Assembly (NCBI GenBank): GCA_022616655.1
Contig: JAKEEJ010000182.1
Coordinates: 1-17,839, forward strand
From: Nevskiales bacterium
GTDB lineage: Bacteria; Pseudomonadota; Gammaproteobacteria; Nevskiales; Nevskiaceae
Reading direction: 5' to 3'
Length of the DNA stretch: 17,839 nucleotides
The notes under the pieces were generated by a model. The model did not search any database. It saw nothing but the letters and a program-made list of their open reading frames with translations, and was not told where the DNA came from. The position numbers and the translations under genes are program-made. The stretch's first letter is position 1. The number at the start of each line of letters is the position of its first letter. Positions 15,184-17,839 of this stretch are shown here, piece after piece.

Positions 15184-15932
15184 ACGGTGCTTCCGAGCTG
15201 GGGTTTGCTCATTTCCTCGCACACGCCGACAGTCTGGCGAAGTTTCTGCTGCTGGTGCTGTTGCTTGCCTCGGTGGCGAGCTGGTATCTGATTCTGACCA
15301 AGGCCTGGGCCAACGGGCGCGCGCGCCGGCGCTCAGTCGAGTTTCTGGATTTTTTCTGGAACGCACCTTCGCTGGACGTGGTGGCCGCCAAACTCGAGCA
15401 GCGCCATCCCGACGAGCCGTTCTCGCACCTGGCCTATCACGGCCTGATGGCGCATCGGCACCACGAGCGCCACGGCGTGAACAAGCTCGACGAGGCCGGC
15501 AGTTCGGCCGATTTCATCACGCGTATTCTCAAGCGCACCATAGACGAGGACACCGCGCGCATGGAATCCGGATTAACGGTGCTGGCTTCGGTCGGCTCCA
15601 CCGCGCCATTCGTGGGCCTGTTCGGCACCGTGTGGGGCATCTACCATGCGTTGATCGCCATCGGGGTGAGCGGCGCCGGCACGCTGGACAAGGTGTCCGG
15701 CCCGGTTGGCGAGGCGCTGATCATGACGGCGTTGGGCCTGGCGGTGGCCATTCCCGCCGTGCTCGGCTACAACTTCCTGGTGCGCGCCAACCGCGTGACC
15801 CTGGCGCGGCTCGATTCCTTTGCTCACGACCTGTTCACCTTTCTGGCCACCGGCGCGCGGATTGACGCACAGATTCACGCTCCGGCGTCGGGCAACGTCG
15901 CGCCGATCAAGCCGACAGCCCGGAGCGCCTGA
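15180..15932 (+). CDS. exbB: Biopolymer transport protein ExbB (MotA/TolQ/ExbB proton channel)
   Basis: ExbB forms the pentameric inner-membrane scaffold of the TonB motor. The 250-residue protein has three membrane segments: about 20-40 (AKFLLLVLLLASVASWYLILT), a second around GLTVLASVGSTAPFVGLFGTVWGI, and a third around EALIMTALGLAVAIPAVLGYNF. A large cytoplasmic loop between the first two includes the FxxxxWN-like EFLDFFWNAPSLD. The GSTAPFVGLFGTVWGIYHAL and TALGLAVAIPAVLGYN motifs are family signatures, including the threonines lining the channel. Context with tonB and exbD excludes TolQ or MotA. The ATG lies within the tonB stop (ATGA). A 46 bp gap follows before exbD. Confidence 0.95.
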   Translation: MNGASELGFAHFLAHADSLAKFLLLVLLLASVASWYLILTKAWANGRARRRSVEFLDFFWNAPSLDVVAAKLEQRHPDEPFSHLAYHGLMAHRHHERHGVNKLDEAGSSADFITRILKRTIDEDTARMESGLTVLASVGSTAPFVGLFGTVWGIYHALIAIGVSGAGTLDKVSGPVGEALIMTALGLAVAIPAVLGYNFLVRANRVTLARLDSFAHDLFTFLATGARIDAQIHAPASGNVAPIKPTARSA

Positions 15933-15978
15933 CGGTCATGCTGATCTCTATTGGTCTCGCTATGCGAGGGACAAGTTA

Positions 15979-16398
15979 ATGGCCTTCGGCAGCTTCAACT
16001 CCAACGCCAACACCGCGCCGATGGTGGAGATCAACGTGATTCCGTTGGTGGACATCATGCTGGTGCTGCTGGTGATTTTCATCATCACGGCACCGCTGCT
16101 GACGCACTCGGTGAAGATTGATCTGCCCAGGGCGACCAGCCAGCCCCATGTCACCAGGATGGAGAATATCCAGCTCGCGGTGGACGGTGCGGGACGGCTG
16201 TTCTGGAACGGCGAGCCGGTGACGCACGCACAGATGATCGAGCGGATGACGGCCGCCGGCGCGCAACAGCCAGCGCCGGAGCTGCACCTGCACGTGGATC
16301 AGAACGCGCGTTATGCGCCGGTCGCGGACGCGCTCAGCGCCGCGGCCCGGGCGGGGCTTTCCAGAATTGGCTTTGTGACCGATCCCGCGATGCCCTGA
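15979..16398 (+). CDS. exbD: Biopolymer transport protein ExbD
   Basis: ExbD is the proton-carrying partner inside the ExbB ring and contacts TonB in the periplasm. The 139-residue protein has a cytoplasmic N-terminus, one membrane segment at about 23-42 in which PLVDIMLVLLVIFIITAPLL carries the essential Asp25 (the same number as in E. coli ExbD), and a periplasmic domain with the usual VKIDLPRA start and LHLHVDQNARYAPVADALSAAARAGLSRIGFVTDP end. The ATG at 15979 is chosen because GAGGGA lies 7 nt upstream and the family N-terminus begins there, although the frame is open from 15820 inside exbB. It is the last gene of the iron-uptake operon. No clear terminator follows. Confidence 0.95.
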   Translation: MAFGSFNSNANTAPMVEINVIPLVDIMLVLLVIFIITAPLLTHSVKIDLPRATSQPHVTRMENIQLAVDGAGRLFWNGEPVTHAQMIERMTAAGAQQPAPELHLHVDQNARYAPVADALSAAARAGLSRIGFVTDPAMP

Positions 16399-16411
16399 AC
16401 CCGGATCCTTG

Positions 16412-16432
16412 CGGCAATCGTCACAGTTGCCG
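16412..16432. repeat. Small dyad after exbD
   Basis: CGGCAA (16412-16417) pairs with TTGCCG (16427-16432) across a 9 nt loop. No T run follows, so it is at best a weak terminator for the exbD operon. Its right arm coincides with the proposed -35 of the thiC promoter. Confidence 0.25.
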
Positions 16433-16455
16433 GTTCGGGCCTTCTGGCCTATCGT
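16427..16455 (+). promoter_or_regulatory. Candidate promoter of the thiC riboswitch transcript
   Basis: TTGCCG (16427-16432) and TATCGT (16450-16455) have 17 bp spacing. They would place the transcription start near 16462, next to the first paired bases of the riboswitch, which is where a start is expected. The -10 is imperfect (TATCGT), so confidence is moderate at best. Confidence 0.4.
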
Positions 16456-16458
16456 TGC

Positions 16459-17839
<1,381 letters not shown>

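Noticed and set aside
14521..15366. A 281-codon minus-strand frame across tonB and the start of exbB
   Set aside because: It spans two well-supported genes, is Arg/His/Pro-rich and has no family likeness.

Overview
The window is a stretch of chromosome from a Gram-negative, GC-rich proteobacterium, most likely a gammaproteobacterium. Evidence for this is the RlmJ homologue, the LpxH-like phosphatase family, a TonB/ExbB/ExbD system, a Fur-type operator, and thiC behind a TPP riboswitch. The genus cannot be fixed from sequence alone; the protein sequences feel closest to sulfur-oxidising or halophilic gammaproteobacteria, which is inference. No tRNA, rRNA, CRISPR array, insertion sequence, integrase or phage gene was seen. 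The content is mostly housekeeping and nutrient acquisition.

Left part (1-4613): the 3' end of a nitroreductase-like gene on the plus strand meets purD on the minus strand, and the two overlap by 11 bp. Upstream of purD on the minus strand lie, in transcription order, a TVP38/DedA-family membrane protein, a flavin disulfide oxidoreductase (29 bp overlap), an LpxH-like metallophosphoesterase and purD. This looks like one four-gene transcription unit.

Middle (4614-11719): a divergent intergenic region carries a long imperfect hairpin. It is followed by a short PAPS-reductase-like (CysH family) gene and an FHA-domain gene with a TTG start. Convergent to these on the minus strand are acs (acetyl-CoA synthetase) and, upstream of it, an MHS-type MFS transporter. 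Together the last two suggest uptake of a small carboxylate and its activation to acyl-CoA. Divergent from the transporter are rlmJ (23S rRNA A2030 methyltransferase) and an ADP-ribose-pyrophosphatase-like Nudix gene, coupled through an ATGA overlap.

Right part (11720-17839): a small glycine-zipper lipoprotein gene stands alone. A roughly 230 bp intergenic region then contains a promoter overlapped by a Fur-box-like sequence. It drives a tightly packed iron-uptake operon: TonB-dependent siderophore receptor, tonB, exbB, exbD (TGATG and ATGA overlaps between the first three junctions' genes, then a 46 bp gap). The operon therefore supplies both the outer-membrane gate and its dedicated energy-transducing complex. 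Finally, a TPP riboswitch precedes thiC, whose C-terminal part, including the expected Fe-S cysteine motif, runs off the window.

I found no convincing new multigene system. The items most worth checking are: the TVP38/oxidoreductase pair, in which a tyrosine sits where dihydrolipoamide dehydrogenase has its catalytic histidine; the FHA protein with an unassigned C-terminal domain and a G9 tract in its linker; the MFS transporter with a roughly 100-residue extramembrane insert beside acs; and the large hairpin before the CysH-like gene.
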